A DNA stretch of 48,594 nt. Origin: Bacteroidales bacterium. GTDB taxonomy: Bacteria; Bacteroidota; Bacteroidia; Bacteroidales; UBA932. The DNA lies in contig JAUYTX010000033.1 in assembly GCA_030695025.1 (NCBI GenBank), positions 1-48,594 on the forward strand, read 5' to 3'. This document shows positions 8,606 through 15,789 of this stretch, one piece after another; position 1 is the stretch's first letter; each line of letters starts with the position of its first letter. The translations under genes and the position numbers were made by a program. A model generated the notes under the pieces. It was not told the origin of the DNA. It did no database searches and saw nothing but the letters and a program-made list of their open reading frames with translations.

Positions 8606-9415
8606 ATGAAAAAGATAATCAGGACTGTTTTTGCAGCAATAATATTACCGGTAGCTCTGCTATTAATCCACACCCAGGCTGCTTCACAAACAGTCGTTAA
8701 AATAGGAGAGGCCGAGATTGCTATCCAGTCTCCAATAAGCATAAAGAAAAAAGAGACTCCGGCTAATGTCAATGAGCGTGATGTTTCATTTGGGAGATCT
8801 GACAGATTTGGCGTGACTAAGTCGAAGCATTATCCAAGAAGCTACGAAGATTTTTTTGTAGGCATTGCAATGGCGGTTCCACTCAGAAATCAGGAGTACC
8901 TGCCCATGCATTACGGCAGCTCACATAGCATTGAGGTTGGATTCAAATATTTTTATCGTCCGGCAGCAAGATATGCAATAGGCACTTTATGGCAGTACAG
9001 TTTTTACAACTATAAACTAAAAGATGCAGCAGCAAATGAGACTTTTGTAAGCAATGTTCCGGGAGAGATTCGCTCAGAGTCCTTTAGGACAGACAACCTT
9101 GGTACCGGCATCATTAACAGATTCTATCTTTTCCCAATGCAGAACAAACCTTTCATGCTGGATTTAGGCGGATATGTAGACTTCTCTTACAGTAAGAGAT
9201 ATCATGTTAAGACTATTGAAAACGGAAAAGACACAAAACATAAATACAGAGACGGATCAAAATTCAACCCAATTCAGGCCGGGCTATATGGAGCCATAAC
9301 AAAGGGATCCTACTCATTGTTTGCAAAATACAGGTTGACCAATCTGTTTAACCCGGATGCTATTCCATTGGAGTTACCAAGATTAAGCATGGGAGTACAG
9401 ATCTCTCTTGATTAA
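8606..9415 (+). CDS. Small outer-membrane beta-barrel-like protein, last gene of the sigma operon
   Basis: A 269-residue protein with a signal peptide (about 1-28, ending near AASQT). The rest alternates aromatic and polar residues in strand-like stretches, for example YPRSYEDFFVGIAMAVPLR, RYAIGTLWQYSFYNYKL and GLYGAITKGSYSLFAKYRL. The final residues are SMGVQISLD, which does not give the classic C-terminal Phe. No named domain is recognised. The position, 55 bp after the DUF4252 gene on the same strand, suggests that it belongs to the ECF regulon. It could be a sensor or a target of envelope stress; both are guesses. Confidence 0.65.
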   Translation: MKKIIRTVFAAIILPVALLLIHTQAASQTVVKIGEAEIAIQSPISIKKKETPANVNERDVSFGRSDRFGVTKSKHYPRSYEDFFVGIAMAVPLRNQEYLPMHYGSSHSIEVGFKYFYRPAARYAIGTLWQYSFYNYKLKDAAANETFVSNVPGEIRSESFRTDNLGTGIINRFYLFPMQNKPFMLDLGGYVDFSYSKRYHVKTIENGKDTKHKYRDGSKFNPIQAGLYGAITKGSYSLFAKYRLTNLFNPDAIPLELPRLSMGVQISLD

Positions 9416-9443
9416 TAAAAGTTAAATGATGTGTTTAGAGAGA

Positions 9444-9974
9444 TTACAGCTCCAGGAGACCTTCGGGAATCCGGGCTGTAATTTTTTTTGACTTATCGTT
9501 AATTGCAATAATAATCTCTTCGTGTATCGGAAGAAGTAACTCTTCTTCCTTTTTGTCATTACGAGATATGCCAAAGCATGGATTTCCGGGATAGTCGTAA
9601 AACTCCTTTATGATACCGATTGCTTTGCCTGCTTCGTCAGCGAGAGTGTAGCCAATGAATTGAGAGGGGCCCTGCTCCTGATCATCATCCTGAATCTGAC
9701 TTGACTCAATATAGATAAACTCTCCGGTAATCTCAGCAATCTGAGTTTCATTGAATACCCCTTCCAGTCTGAGAAGTGCCTGATCGGTACCTTTAGGTGA
9801 TATGCCCTCAATAAAAAAGGGGACCGGTAGTCCATCGTAATTGATGAATACCGGTCTCTTCTCATCTATTTCGCCCTTGAAACGGGGAGAATACCTTATA
9901 AGCATCTCGCCCTTGATCCCGAACGATTTTATGACCTTTGCGACAGGCAGCAAATCTTTTGCCGGCTCTGACAT
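9444..9974 (-). CDS. rimM: Ribosome maturation factor RimM
   Basis: Assembly factor for the 30S subunit that binds S19 and the 16S rRNA head. The 176-residue protein has the N-terminal barrel motif LLPVAKVIKSFGIKGEMLIR and a C-terminal PRC-barrel containing EFYDYPGNPCFGISR and LLPIHEEIIIAIND. The length is normal. It starts 6 bp after the stop of rpsP, the conserved rpsP-rimM order seen across bacteria. An Asp/Gln-rich insert (QIQDDDQEQGPSQ) joins the two domains. Confidence 0.95.
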   Translation of the reverse strand: MSEPAKDLLPVAKVIKSFGIKGEMLIRYSPRFKGEIDEKRPVFINYDGLPVPFFIEGISPKGTDQALLRLEGVFNETQIAEITGEFIYIESSQIQDDDQEQGPSQFIGYTLADEAGKAIGIIKEFYDYPGNPCFGISRNDKKEEELLLPIHEEIIIAINDKSKKITARIPEGLLEL

Positions 9975-9980
9975 AATTTT

Positions 9981-10634
9981 TTACTCCTTAGTTTCGGTTG
10001 CCTCTGCAGCGGGAACTTCTCCCTCTGAGCTTTCGGTAGCGGTTTCGGCTACTGGTTCGGCTACTGGTTCAGCTACTGGTTCAGCTACGGTTTCGGCAAC
10101 TGGCTCAGCTACTGGTTCAGCAACGATTGCAGCAGCAGATTCGGCAGCAGATTCAGCAGCAGCCTTTTCGGCCTCTACTCTCTTCTTCTTAGCAATCTCT
10201 TCTGCTCTTGCCTCTTTTACTTTGGCTTCTGCCTCAATAACAGCCTTCTTTGTGTTGCGGCTATTTTGTGCAAGATCAGATTTTTTTGCACTAACTTTTC
10301 CCTCTTTCTCGTTTACCCAGTCATTCCATTTCTGGTCTGCTACCTCTTGAGTGATTGCGCCTTTCTTAACTCCTTCCTGAAGGTGTTTTCTTAAAAGAAC
10401 ACCTTTGTAAGAGAGAATTCTGCGGCAAGTGTCAGTAGGTTGAGCACCGTTCATTAACCATTGAAGAGCACTGTCGTTATTGAGCTCGATGGTTGCAGGG
10501 TTAGTGTTTGGATTGTAAGAGCCGATACGCTCTATAAAACGACCGTCGCGAGGAGCGCGACTGTCTGCGATAACAATGTGAAAGAATGCGAAATTCTTTT
10601 TACCATGTCTGGCCAGACGAATTTTAACAGCCAT
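9981..10634 (-). CDS. rpsP: 30S ribosomal protein S16 with long Ala/Glu/Pro tail
   Basis: The first 80 or so residues are a normal S16 ([20 protein letters not shown], then [18 protein letters not shown]). The protein then continues to 217 residues, more than twice the E. coli length. The extension begins with a Lys/Glu/Ala helix-prone stretch (about 105-165) and ends in V-A-E-(P/T) repeats (about 170-200) with a final acidic tail. Tailed S16 is common in Bacteroidota, but the repeat run is notable. The -7 element TATATTTG upstream gives a leader of about 55 bases containing a small palindrome. rpsP and rimM form one operon. Confidence 0.95.
   Translation of the reverse strand: MAVKIRLARHGKKNFAFFHIVIADSRAPRDGRFIERIGSYNPNTNPATIELNNDSALQWLMNGAQPTDTCRRILSYKGVLLRKHLQEGVKKGAITQEVADQKWNDWVNEKEGKVSAKKSDLAQNSRNTKKAVIEAEAKVKEARAEEIAKKKRVEAEKAAAESAAESAAAIVAEPVAEPVAETVAEPVAEPVAEPVAETATESSEGEVPAAEATETKE
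10035..10126 (-). repeat. Tandem 12-bp coding repeats in rpsP tail
   Basis: About seven units resembling GCTACTGGTTCG (plus-strand reading) encode repeated V-A-E-P/T. In-frame slippage would lengthen or shorten the tail without breaking it. Confidence 0.85.
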
Positions 10635-10695
10635 AATACTGTGGTTTTAAAGTTTTTATTTATTTAACTTCCTTAACTTCTCGAGAAAAGGCCCG

Positions 10696-10703
10696 CAAAT
10701 ATA
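10696..10703 (-). promoter_or_regulatory. -7 element for rpsP-rimM
   Basis: The minus strand reads TATATTTG, a full TAnnTTTG match, 62 bp before the rpsP ATG. TTCTCGAGAA at 10677-10686, inside the leader, is a perfect 10-bp palindrome that may fold in the transcript. Confidence 0.6.
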
Positions 10704-10729
10704 CGATCTTTTTTAATAAATACATAATT

Positions 10730-10761
10730 ATATCGCAAAATGAACATATCGTAAAATGAAA
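10730..10761. repeat. Two tandem 16-bp direct repeats in the intergenic gap
   Basis: ATATCGCAAAATGAAC (10730-10745) is followed at once by ATATCGTAAAATGAAA (10746-10761), 14 of 16 identical. They lie between the rpsP promoter and the hairpin at 10763. They could be a protein-binding site or a local duplication. Confidence 0.7.
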
Positions 10762-10762
10762 A

Positions 10763-10788
10763 GGCACCGTCTATTTTTAGACGATGCC
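10763..10788 (-). terminator. Hairpin downstream of the PHP phosphoesterase gene
   Basis: Minus strand: an 11-bp stem with one G-U pair (GGCATCGTCTA and TAGACGGTGCC), a 4-base loop, then TTTTC. It sits 49 bp past the stop of the PHP gene. On the plus strand the stem has one C-A mismatch and CTTTTT follows a few bases later, so it may work in both directions. Confidence 0.6.
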
Positions 10789-10836
10789 AATCCTTTTTAC
10801 TTAACCTAAAACTTAAACTATGAAAAAACTTCTCGA

Positions 10837-11949
10837 CTAATTAAAATACAAATCGTGTGCCAAAGTTTTGTTTTCATATATGTAAATATTTTTAAAGTTT
10901 ACATTAATGAATTTTTTATCGGTTTCAGGTGTTGTTACTATTACAGACGAGAGTGCCGGAATAGTATATAACTTATTGCCGGACTGCATTTCGTAGTGTG
11001 CCGAACCGTTGTTGGTTACGTTAATAAAAATCGTTTTTCCGTCACTGTGAACCTTTTTTGCTGTAATATTTGCATCAACAAACATCTTTGCTACATCTTC
11101 CCTTGCAGCCAGAATGTTTTGAAAAAATGCGAGAGTCATACGTGAGTCTAAAGCCTCTCTTATACCTTTAGCTGAGTTTTCTTTAACGAGCACCAAAGTA
11201 ACAGGGCGTTGTACTCCGTTTTTTTGTAATGTGCCGCTCTCAACATAGCCGTGAACATCTGTTGTTGCTATTATTGCAAGATTTTTATCAATAGCCCAAG
11301 AGAGTACTCTGGGGTAAAATTCGGTATTATTGTAAACCTCAATGCCGTCAATAAGACCATCTTTAAAAAGGTCTGCCTGGAAATCCTTAATGTATGTTGA
11401 ATCAACAGCCCATCCGGGGTGATTCCACATAACAAAAGCTCCCTGCCTTTTTGCCTCTTTAATTGACTCCTTTGGGTCATCAACAGCAATCTTGTTGGCA
11501 TCCTCGATGAAAAGAGCATTAAAGTGGCCTATTGTCCGTTGTGTGCGGGTAATTTCGGTTCCCTTAATCAGGATAAGCCCTGTATGTGCTGCTGCAGGTT
11601 TTGCTATTTCATGTGAAGTGTTGTGATCGTTATTGGTGTATTGCCTGTATGGGCGATACTCAATATGGTCAGTAATTGCAAGTGCGTCCATACCTCCCAG
11701 CCACGCCTCTGCAACTCTTTGAGTAGGCCAGACAAGCCCATCGGAAAACATTGTATGAGTGTGAAAATCACAAGACAAAACAGTTAATCCGCTTACTTTT
11801 GGATAAACAATATTAGTGCGGCTTTCAGTCTGGTACGATGGGTATGTAACCTTGTTTGGGTTGAGGTCCTGAGCATTGAGTTGTTGAAAATTGACAACTC
11901 CTGTACAAACAACTGCCAGTAAAAATGCTATAAAAGGGGTATTTTTCAT
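10837..11949 (-). CDS. Exported PHP-domain phosphoesterase (Sb-PDE-like)
   Basis: Metal-dependent phosphoesterase of the PHP superfamily, 370 residues, with a signal peptide (about 1-26). PHP metal motifs are visible: DFHTHTMFSDG (His63, His65, Asp70), AITDHIEYRP (Asp94, His95), the WNHPGW segment, and a late ATTDVHG. The closest family name I recognise is the Sb-PDE-type phosphodiesterases, but the substrate is not predictable. A C-terminal beta-rich region (about 290-370) follows the catalytic domain. It is the last gene of a likely operon with the VanX-type dipeptidase (44 bp) and tungsten oxidoreductase upstream, and a hairpin follows it. Confidence 0.82.
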   Translation of the reverse strand: MKNTPFIAFLLAVVCTGVVNFQQLNAQDLNPNKVTYPSYQTESRTNIVYPKVSGLTVLSCDFHTHTMFSDGLVWPTQRVAEAWLGGMDALAITDHIEYRPYRQYTNNDHNTSHEIAKPAAAHTGLILIKGTEITRTQRTIGHFNALFIEDANKIAVDDPKESIKEAKRQGAFVMWNHPGWAVDSTYIKDFQADLFKDGLIDGIEVYNNTEFYPRVLSWAIDKNLAIIATTDVHGYVESGTLQKNGVQRPVTLVLVKENSAKGIREALDSRMTLAFFQNILAAREDVAKMFVDANITAKKVHSDGKTIFINVTNNGSAHYEMQSGNKLYTIPALSSVIVTTPETDKKFINVNFKNIYIYENKTLAHDLYFN

Positions 11950-11993
11950 CTCGGATTAATTATTCAATTTTGGAATCTTATCTGTTCTAACTC

Positions 11994-12728
11994 TTATTTT
12001 TTCGATAGCTCTTCAAAGGAGATATCCATAAGTGAATACCGTGAGCGATCCTTTATATTATAGTGCCACCACTCATGTTCATACATTGTAAACCCATTCT
12101 CAGTCATTACCCTGCGTAGCTTTTCTCGATTTGCAATAACTGCAGAATCCAGATCCATAAAACTGTGGGAAGCTCTCTCTGAAAATTCGTCAAACGGGGT
12201 AGGCATCTCAAGCTCTTCGCCGGTTGCCAGATTTATGAGTGTGAGGTCAATTGCCACGCCTCTGTTATGAATTGACCCCTTCCAGGGTGCTGCTACGAAT
12301 GTCGTATCAGGATATACTTCATAAAAATAGAGTGTGCCGGCATACGGCCGGTATGCATCAAAAACCTTGATGCCAAGACCCTCTTTTGCAAGCAAACTCT
12401 GAATTTTAGCCAGAGAGTCTGCAGCGGGTTTTCTTAAATAGGCCTTGGGAGCAGTGTATATTTGTTTCCCGGTAAAGTTATTTGTCCCGGCATAGCGTAT
12501 TTCCAGCACAACTCCCGGAATATAGGTTTCAAGGTCAACCATTACGTTGCAGCTATCCTCTGCGACACTTTGAAGGTATGCTTCACTGGTGTTAATAATC
12601 TCCAGTCCGTAAGGATTTTTGGGATCTTTACCCGAATCGTTTTTGCAACCGAAAGAGGCCAGAGCCGCCAATAACAGCAACGCTGCAAAGGAGGTGGTTC
12701 TTATTAGGGTCAATCTGATTTTTGTCAT
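11994..12728 (-). CDS. VanX-type D-Ala-D-Ala dipeptidase lipoprotein (peptidase M15D)
   Basis: Zinc dipeptidase of the VanX/DdpX group, 244 residues. It is preceded by a lipoprotein signal with Cys28 in SFGC, so it acts in the periplasm rather than the cytoplasm where enterococcal VanX works. The zinc ligands match: SIHNRGVAIDL supplies His154 and Asp161, and EHEWWHY supplies His222 with catalytic Glu219. The substrate-positioning DAYRPY motif (Arg127) is also present. No vanH or vanA genes are nearby, so glycopeptide resistance is not implied. A role in recycling D-Ala-D-Ala or other D,D-dipeptides is more likely. It starts 9 bp after the tungsten oxidoreductase gene. Confidence 0.9.
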   Translation of the reverse strand: MTKIRLTLIRTTSFAALLLLAALASFGCKNDSGKDPKNPYGLEIINTSEAYLQSVAEDSCNVMVDLETYIPGVVLEIRYAGTNNFTGKQIYTAPKAYLRKPAADSLAKIQSLLAKEGLGIKVFDAYRPYAGTLYFYEVYPDTTFVAAPWKGSIHNRGVAIDLTLINLATGEELEMPTPFDEFSERASHSFMDLDSAVIANREKLRRVMTENGFTMYEHEWWHYNIKDRSRYSLMDISFEELSKK

Positions 12729-12737
12729 TTTAAATAT

Positions 12738-14894
12738 CTATTGTAAAGGTTTAACTACCTCAATAAGTTCAGGAAGATCCATTCCAATCTTCTGAAGGTG
12801 TTCAATTTTTGGAACTCCGTTTTTGTTCCATCCTCTTCTGAAGTAGACAGCATCAAGAAGTTTTTCGTATTGGTCTTCACGGTGTTCTCTTAACCTGGAC
12901 ATCTTCTGTTCAAGAGTAAGCTCTTCGGGATTAATTCCAAGAATTTCACTCAGTTGTTTGTCATATCTCTCCTGACGGCTAAGGTACTCCTCCTGAGTAA
13001 CCGGGCCTGCAGCTCTGTACGGTTGAGCATCATACTCTCTTGTGCCAAAGCCGAGACGTATGTTGAATATCTTCTGGAAGTTGTAAACTCTTTCCGACAT
13101 TCTTATCATCTCCTCCTTGTCAAATTCGCGCCCGGTAACCGCTTTAAATATTGTCACATAGTTGTCTACGTGTTCAGGAACCTTGTTTGGTTCCGGCTGC
13201 TGCGCATTGTCGGCAGGCTCGATGTCGTTCCAGCATAGTTTGCAGAAACCTGCAAGACCAAACCATGTTCTGAAGTAAGGGAAGTAGTGTAAAGCTTCGG
13301 CTTTATTTTCAAAGGTAGGAATCATGTTATTAACCATGTCCATGAAAATAAGCCAGGCTTCGTCGTGCTGCGGCCCTTTGTTGGTCATTGCGTATCCTCC
13401 CTGTTGTGCAAGTGACTCTTTAGAGAGGTACATCGAATATTCCAGACCTTTGTTCTCCATTGCAATATCATTGATGAATTTTGAGTCACCCCAGTTATTA
13501 TCAATAAACATTTTTTTCAGGCGCATAACTCCCAATCCGGTAGTAACTCCAAAACCTTCTCCGCGAGCCATTTGATGCAATAACTCAAGTGAAGCATCAG
13601 CATTTCCCCAGGTAAGATCAACTCCTCCGGTTCTCTCTGCATTTAGAATTCCGTTATCCCAGCACTCCATAAGGAAACCCACTATGTTGCCCCAGGTAAT
13701 TGTACATACACCGTAAGTATCGCAGTAAAAGTTCTGTTCGATAATGGCCAATGGGTCAAAAATGGCAAGGTTTGATCCCAGTGCTGCAGCATTTTCATAC
13801 TCAGGACCGTCAACAATTACTTTTGATCCTTTATATGGTCCTGTACGAAGTTCGAAATTATCAACCCCTTTTGCGCAGGACATATTACAGCCTATCCAGC
13901 AACCGTCAGGAACTCCCTGGGTAAAGTATTTTTTCCAAACCTCCATGTCTATTTTCGGACAATCTTTATGGTCACCGTACTTAAAGTTCATTACGGGAAG
14001 GATGTCATATTTTTCAAGAACGCCCATCAGGTGAGCAGTTCCAAGCTGTTTCATCTGGCACTGAATATCATCCAGTTCTCTCATCTCTTTATTGAATCGC
14101 TTTCCCCTCTCCATTATTGGTTCCAACTCGGCAACATTGTTGAAATTACCTGTAACTTTAGGTACTTTGGCAACAATTGCTCTTACACCTTTTTGTCTCA
14201 TAAGGGTTCCAAGTCCTCCGCGTCCTGCCTGCTTGAGCCTTACCTTTCCACGCTTCATATCGTAGAATGTAAAGTTTAACATTCCAATCAATGAGTGCTC
14301 GGCAGCTTTGCCTGAGGCTACAACAGAGACATTAATTTTATCTTTCTCACTATCTGCGAACATCTCCAGAAGCTCTTCACCCAACAGGTGTGAATCGTAG
14401 CTGAGCCCTTGAGGAGTTTCAAAAATCTCAACTTTATGATCTGTACCGTTGATGAATACTATAACATCTTTGTCAGATATACCCTGCAATTCAAGAGCAT
14501 CAAATCCGGCAATTTTCAGGTGCGGGCCAAAGTGACCTCCAACATTGCTGTCAATAATCTTCTCTGTCTGAGGTGATATGGCCACAACTATCGACTTTCC
14601 GGCACCGGAGTACTGAGTTATGCCGCAGCATGGACCTCCGGAGATGACAATCTCATTCTCAGGGTCGCTCCACTTTGTGTCAGGCTTAACTGCATCCCAG
14701 AGCATACGAAGTCCGTAACCTTTGCCACCGATAAATTTTTCTTTAGTCTCTGGGGCAATATCTCTGACCTCAATTTTGTTGTTACCCACATTTACATACA
14801 GACTGACATCGCTGTACCCTTTATCCATTGGTTTCCATGAATAGGGGGCCGATGCAATAATTTTTCTGTTGTTTTTAATCTCCTGCAAGTTCAT
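12738..14894 (-). CDS. Tungsten-containing aldehyde:ferredoxin oxidoreductase family protein
   Basis: 718-residue member of the AOR family, which oxidises aldehydes to acids (or the reverse) using a tungsten bis-pterin and one [4Fe-4S] cluster, with ferredoxin as partner. N-terminal pterin-contact features include IGGKGYGLRML (55-65), ISGGPCCGITQYSGAGKS near 84-101 and GRGGLGTLMRQKGVRAI near 224-240. Cluster cysteines are Cys332, Cys336 and Cys340 (CWIGCNMSC) with a distal Cys551 or Cys554 (GFCKLCWND). The first spacing is C-x3-C where the P. furiosus enzyme has C-x2-C. The gene heads an operon with the VanX-type lipoprotein and PHP phosphoesterase, and diverges from ThiF/ThiS-like genes. It is cytoplasmic, with no signal peptide. 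The substrate is unknown. Confidence 0.93.
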   Translation of the reverse strand: MNLQEIKNNRKIIASAPYSWKPMDKGYSDVSLYVNVGNNKIEVRDIAPETKEKFIGGKGYGLRMLWDAVKPDTKWSDPENEIVISGGPCCGITQYSGAGKSIVVAISPQTEKIIDSNVGGHFGPHLKIAGFDALELQGISDKDVIVFINGTDHKVEIFETPQGLSYDSHLLGEELLEMFADSEKDKINVSVVASGKAAEHSLIGMLNFTFYDMKRGKVRLKQAGRGGLGTLMRQKGVRAIVAKVPKVTGNFNNVAELEPIMERGKRFNKEMRELDDIQCQMKQLGTAHLMGVLEKYDILPVMNFKYGDHKDCPKIDMEVWKKYFTQGVPDGCWIGCNMSCAKGVDNFELRTGPYKGSKVIVDGPEYENAAALGSNLAIFDPLAIIEQNFYCDTYGVCTITWGNIVGFLMECWDNGILNAERTGGVDLTWGNADASLELLHQMARGEGFGVTTGLGVMRLKKMFIDNNWGDSKFINDIAMENKGLEYSMYLSKESLAQQGGYAMTNKGPQHDEAWLIFMDMVNNMIPTFENKAEALHYFPYFRTWFGLAGFCKLCWNDIEPADNAQQPEPNKVPEHVDNYVTIFKAVTGREFDKEEMIRMSERVYNFQKIFNIRLGFGTREYDAQPYRAAGPVTQEEYLSRQERYDKQLSEILGINPEELTLEQKMSRLREHREDQYEKLLDAVYFRRGWNKNGVPKIEHLQKIGMDLPELIEVVKPLQ

Positions 14895-14924
14895 CAGATA
14901 GTTTTTTTTAGTTTTAAATTTGAA

Positions 14925-14940
14925 TTGGTAAATTTACAAA
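14925..14940. promoter_or_regulatory. Palindrome in the divergent AOR/thiF-like gap
   Basis: GTAAATTTAC at 14928-14937 is a perfect 10-bp palindrome, extended to an imperfect 16-bp one by flanking TT/AA. It contains TAAATTTA, close to the TAnnTTTG -7 element, 30 bp before the ATG at 14967. It could be a shared operator or simply promoter sequence. Confidence 0.35.
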
Positions 14941-14966
14941 AAAATGATAGCCTAACAACCCGATTT

Positions 14967-15557
14967 ATGCCAACATTTAACCAAATTAAGGCAATTCTTT
15001 CTCAAAAGACAGTAGGAATTGCAGGAGCCGGAGGATTGGGCTCCAACTGTGCAGTATCCCTGATAAGATCAGGTGTAGGAAAGCTAATTGTTGCCGACTA
15101 CGACAGAGTCTCTCCGGAAAACCTTAACAGGCAGTTCTATTTCAGAAAGCAGTCAGGTATGAAAAAGGTTGATGCACTTAGGGAGAATCTGCATAAGATT
15201 TGTCCCGGGTGCTTGTTGCAGATGCACGATACCTGGGTAACAAAAGAGAATATTGATCTTCTTTTCTCGGTTTGCGATGTTGTGGTTGAGGCTTTTGACG
15301 AAGCAGAACAGAAGAGTATGCTTATTGAATATATGCTTACTAATCTTCCTGATATTCCGCTTGTTGCCGCTTCCGGAATGGCGGGGTTCGGGAGGACAGA
15401 GCTAATTAAAATTGTACAGTCGGGTAATCTCTATGTTTGTGGTGACGAAGAGAGCGAAATTTCAGAAGAGAACCCGCCACTTGCTCCAAGGGTGAGCATT
15501 GTTGCAAATATGCAGGCAGATATTGTTCTTCAGTTGCTACTGAAGGATGCTTTTTAA
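14967..15557 (+). CDS. thiF: ThiF-family E1-like adenylyltransferase (sulfur-carrier activating)
   Basis: ATP-dependent enzyme that adenylates the C-terminal Gly of a ThiS/MoaD-type carrier. About 196 residues, matching the short 'family 2' ThiF proteins. It has the nucleotide-binding GIAGAGGLGSN, the NRQFYF and KKVDALRENL segments, VVEAFDEAEQK, and the C-terminal PLAPRVSIVANMQADIVLQLLL block. Zinc CxxC pairs of MoeB/long ThiF are absent. I prefer the ATG at 14967: the only in-frame start further up is a TTG at 14925 lying before the likely -7 element. The next gene encodes the carrier. Divergence from a tungsten oxidoreductase suggests a role in pterin or sulfur supply for that enzyme, but thiamine synthesis is the annotated role of the family. 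Confidence 0.85.
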   Translation: MPTFNQIKAILSQKTVGIAGAGGLGSNCAVSLIRSGVGKLIVADYDRVSPENLNRQFYFRKQSGMKKVDALRENLHKICPGCLLQMHDTWVTKENIDLLFSVCDVVVEAFDEAEQKSMLIEYMLTNLPDIPLVAASGMAGFGRTELIKIVQSGNLYVCGDEESEISEENPPLAPRVSIVANMQADIVLQLLLKDAF

Positions 15558-15579
15558 CCTTTTAAGAAGAATAATGCAG

Positions 15580-15783
15580 ATGAAAATTACATTAAATAAC
15601 AGACCCGAAAATTTTGACGCTGATTCTCTCTCGGTATCAAGAATAATGGAGATAAAATCGTTTCACTTCAAAATGCTTGTTGTCAGATTGAATGACACAC
15701 TTATCAAAAGAGATGATTATGAGACAACTGAAGTGAGAGATGGGGATGACCTGAAAATAATTCATCTTGTCAGTGGGGGATAG
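15580..15783 (+). CDS. thiS: ThiS/MoaD-like sulfur carrier protein
   Basis: Ubiquitin-fold sulfur carrier of about 67 residues ending in HLVSGG; the terminal Gly-Gly is what a ThiF-type enzyme adenylates and thiolates. The start MKITLNNRPENF is the typical beginning of the family, so ATG 15580 is preferred over ATG 15574 and ATG 15547. The last of these overlaps the thiF-like gene and adds a non-conserved stretch. The gene follows the ThiF-like gene by about 22 bp and clearly forms a pair with it. Its 3' end is 6 bp from the convergent DAHP synthase gene. No thiG, thiH, moaE or moaA lies in the window, so the acceptor of the sulfur is open. Confidence 0.85.
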   Translation: MKITLNNRPENFDADSLSVSRIMEIKSFHFKMLVVRLNDTLIKRDDYETTEVRDGDDLKIIHLVSGG

Positions 15784-15789
15784 TCCCGG

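Noticed and set aside
9841-10350. Long Ala/Ser/Thr-rich open frame antisense to rpsP and rimM
   Set aside because: It is the mirror of the repeat-rich S16 tail; its composition is a by-product of the 12-bp repeats and no start signal or domain is seen.
11994-12728. Vancomycin resistance gene
   Set aside because: The VanX-type enzyme is a lone lipoprotein; no VanA/VanB-type ligase, VanH or VanS/R is nearby.
12954-14279. Several open frames of 80-100 codons opposite the AOR gene
   Set aside because: They are antisense to a clear, full-length family member and show no protein-like features.
14925-14966. TTG start for the ThiF-like gene
   Set aside because: It adds a non-conserved stretch and lies inside the promoter-like palindrome; ATG 14967 matches the family start.
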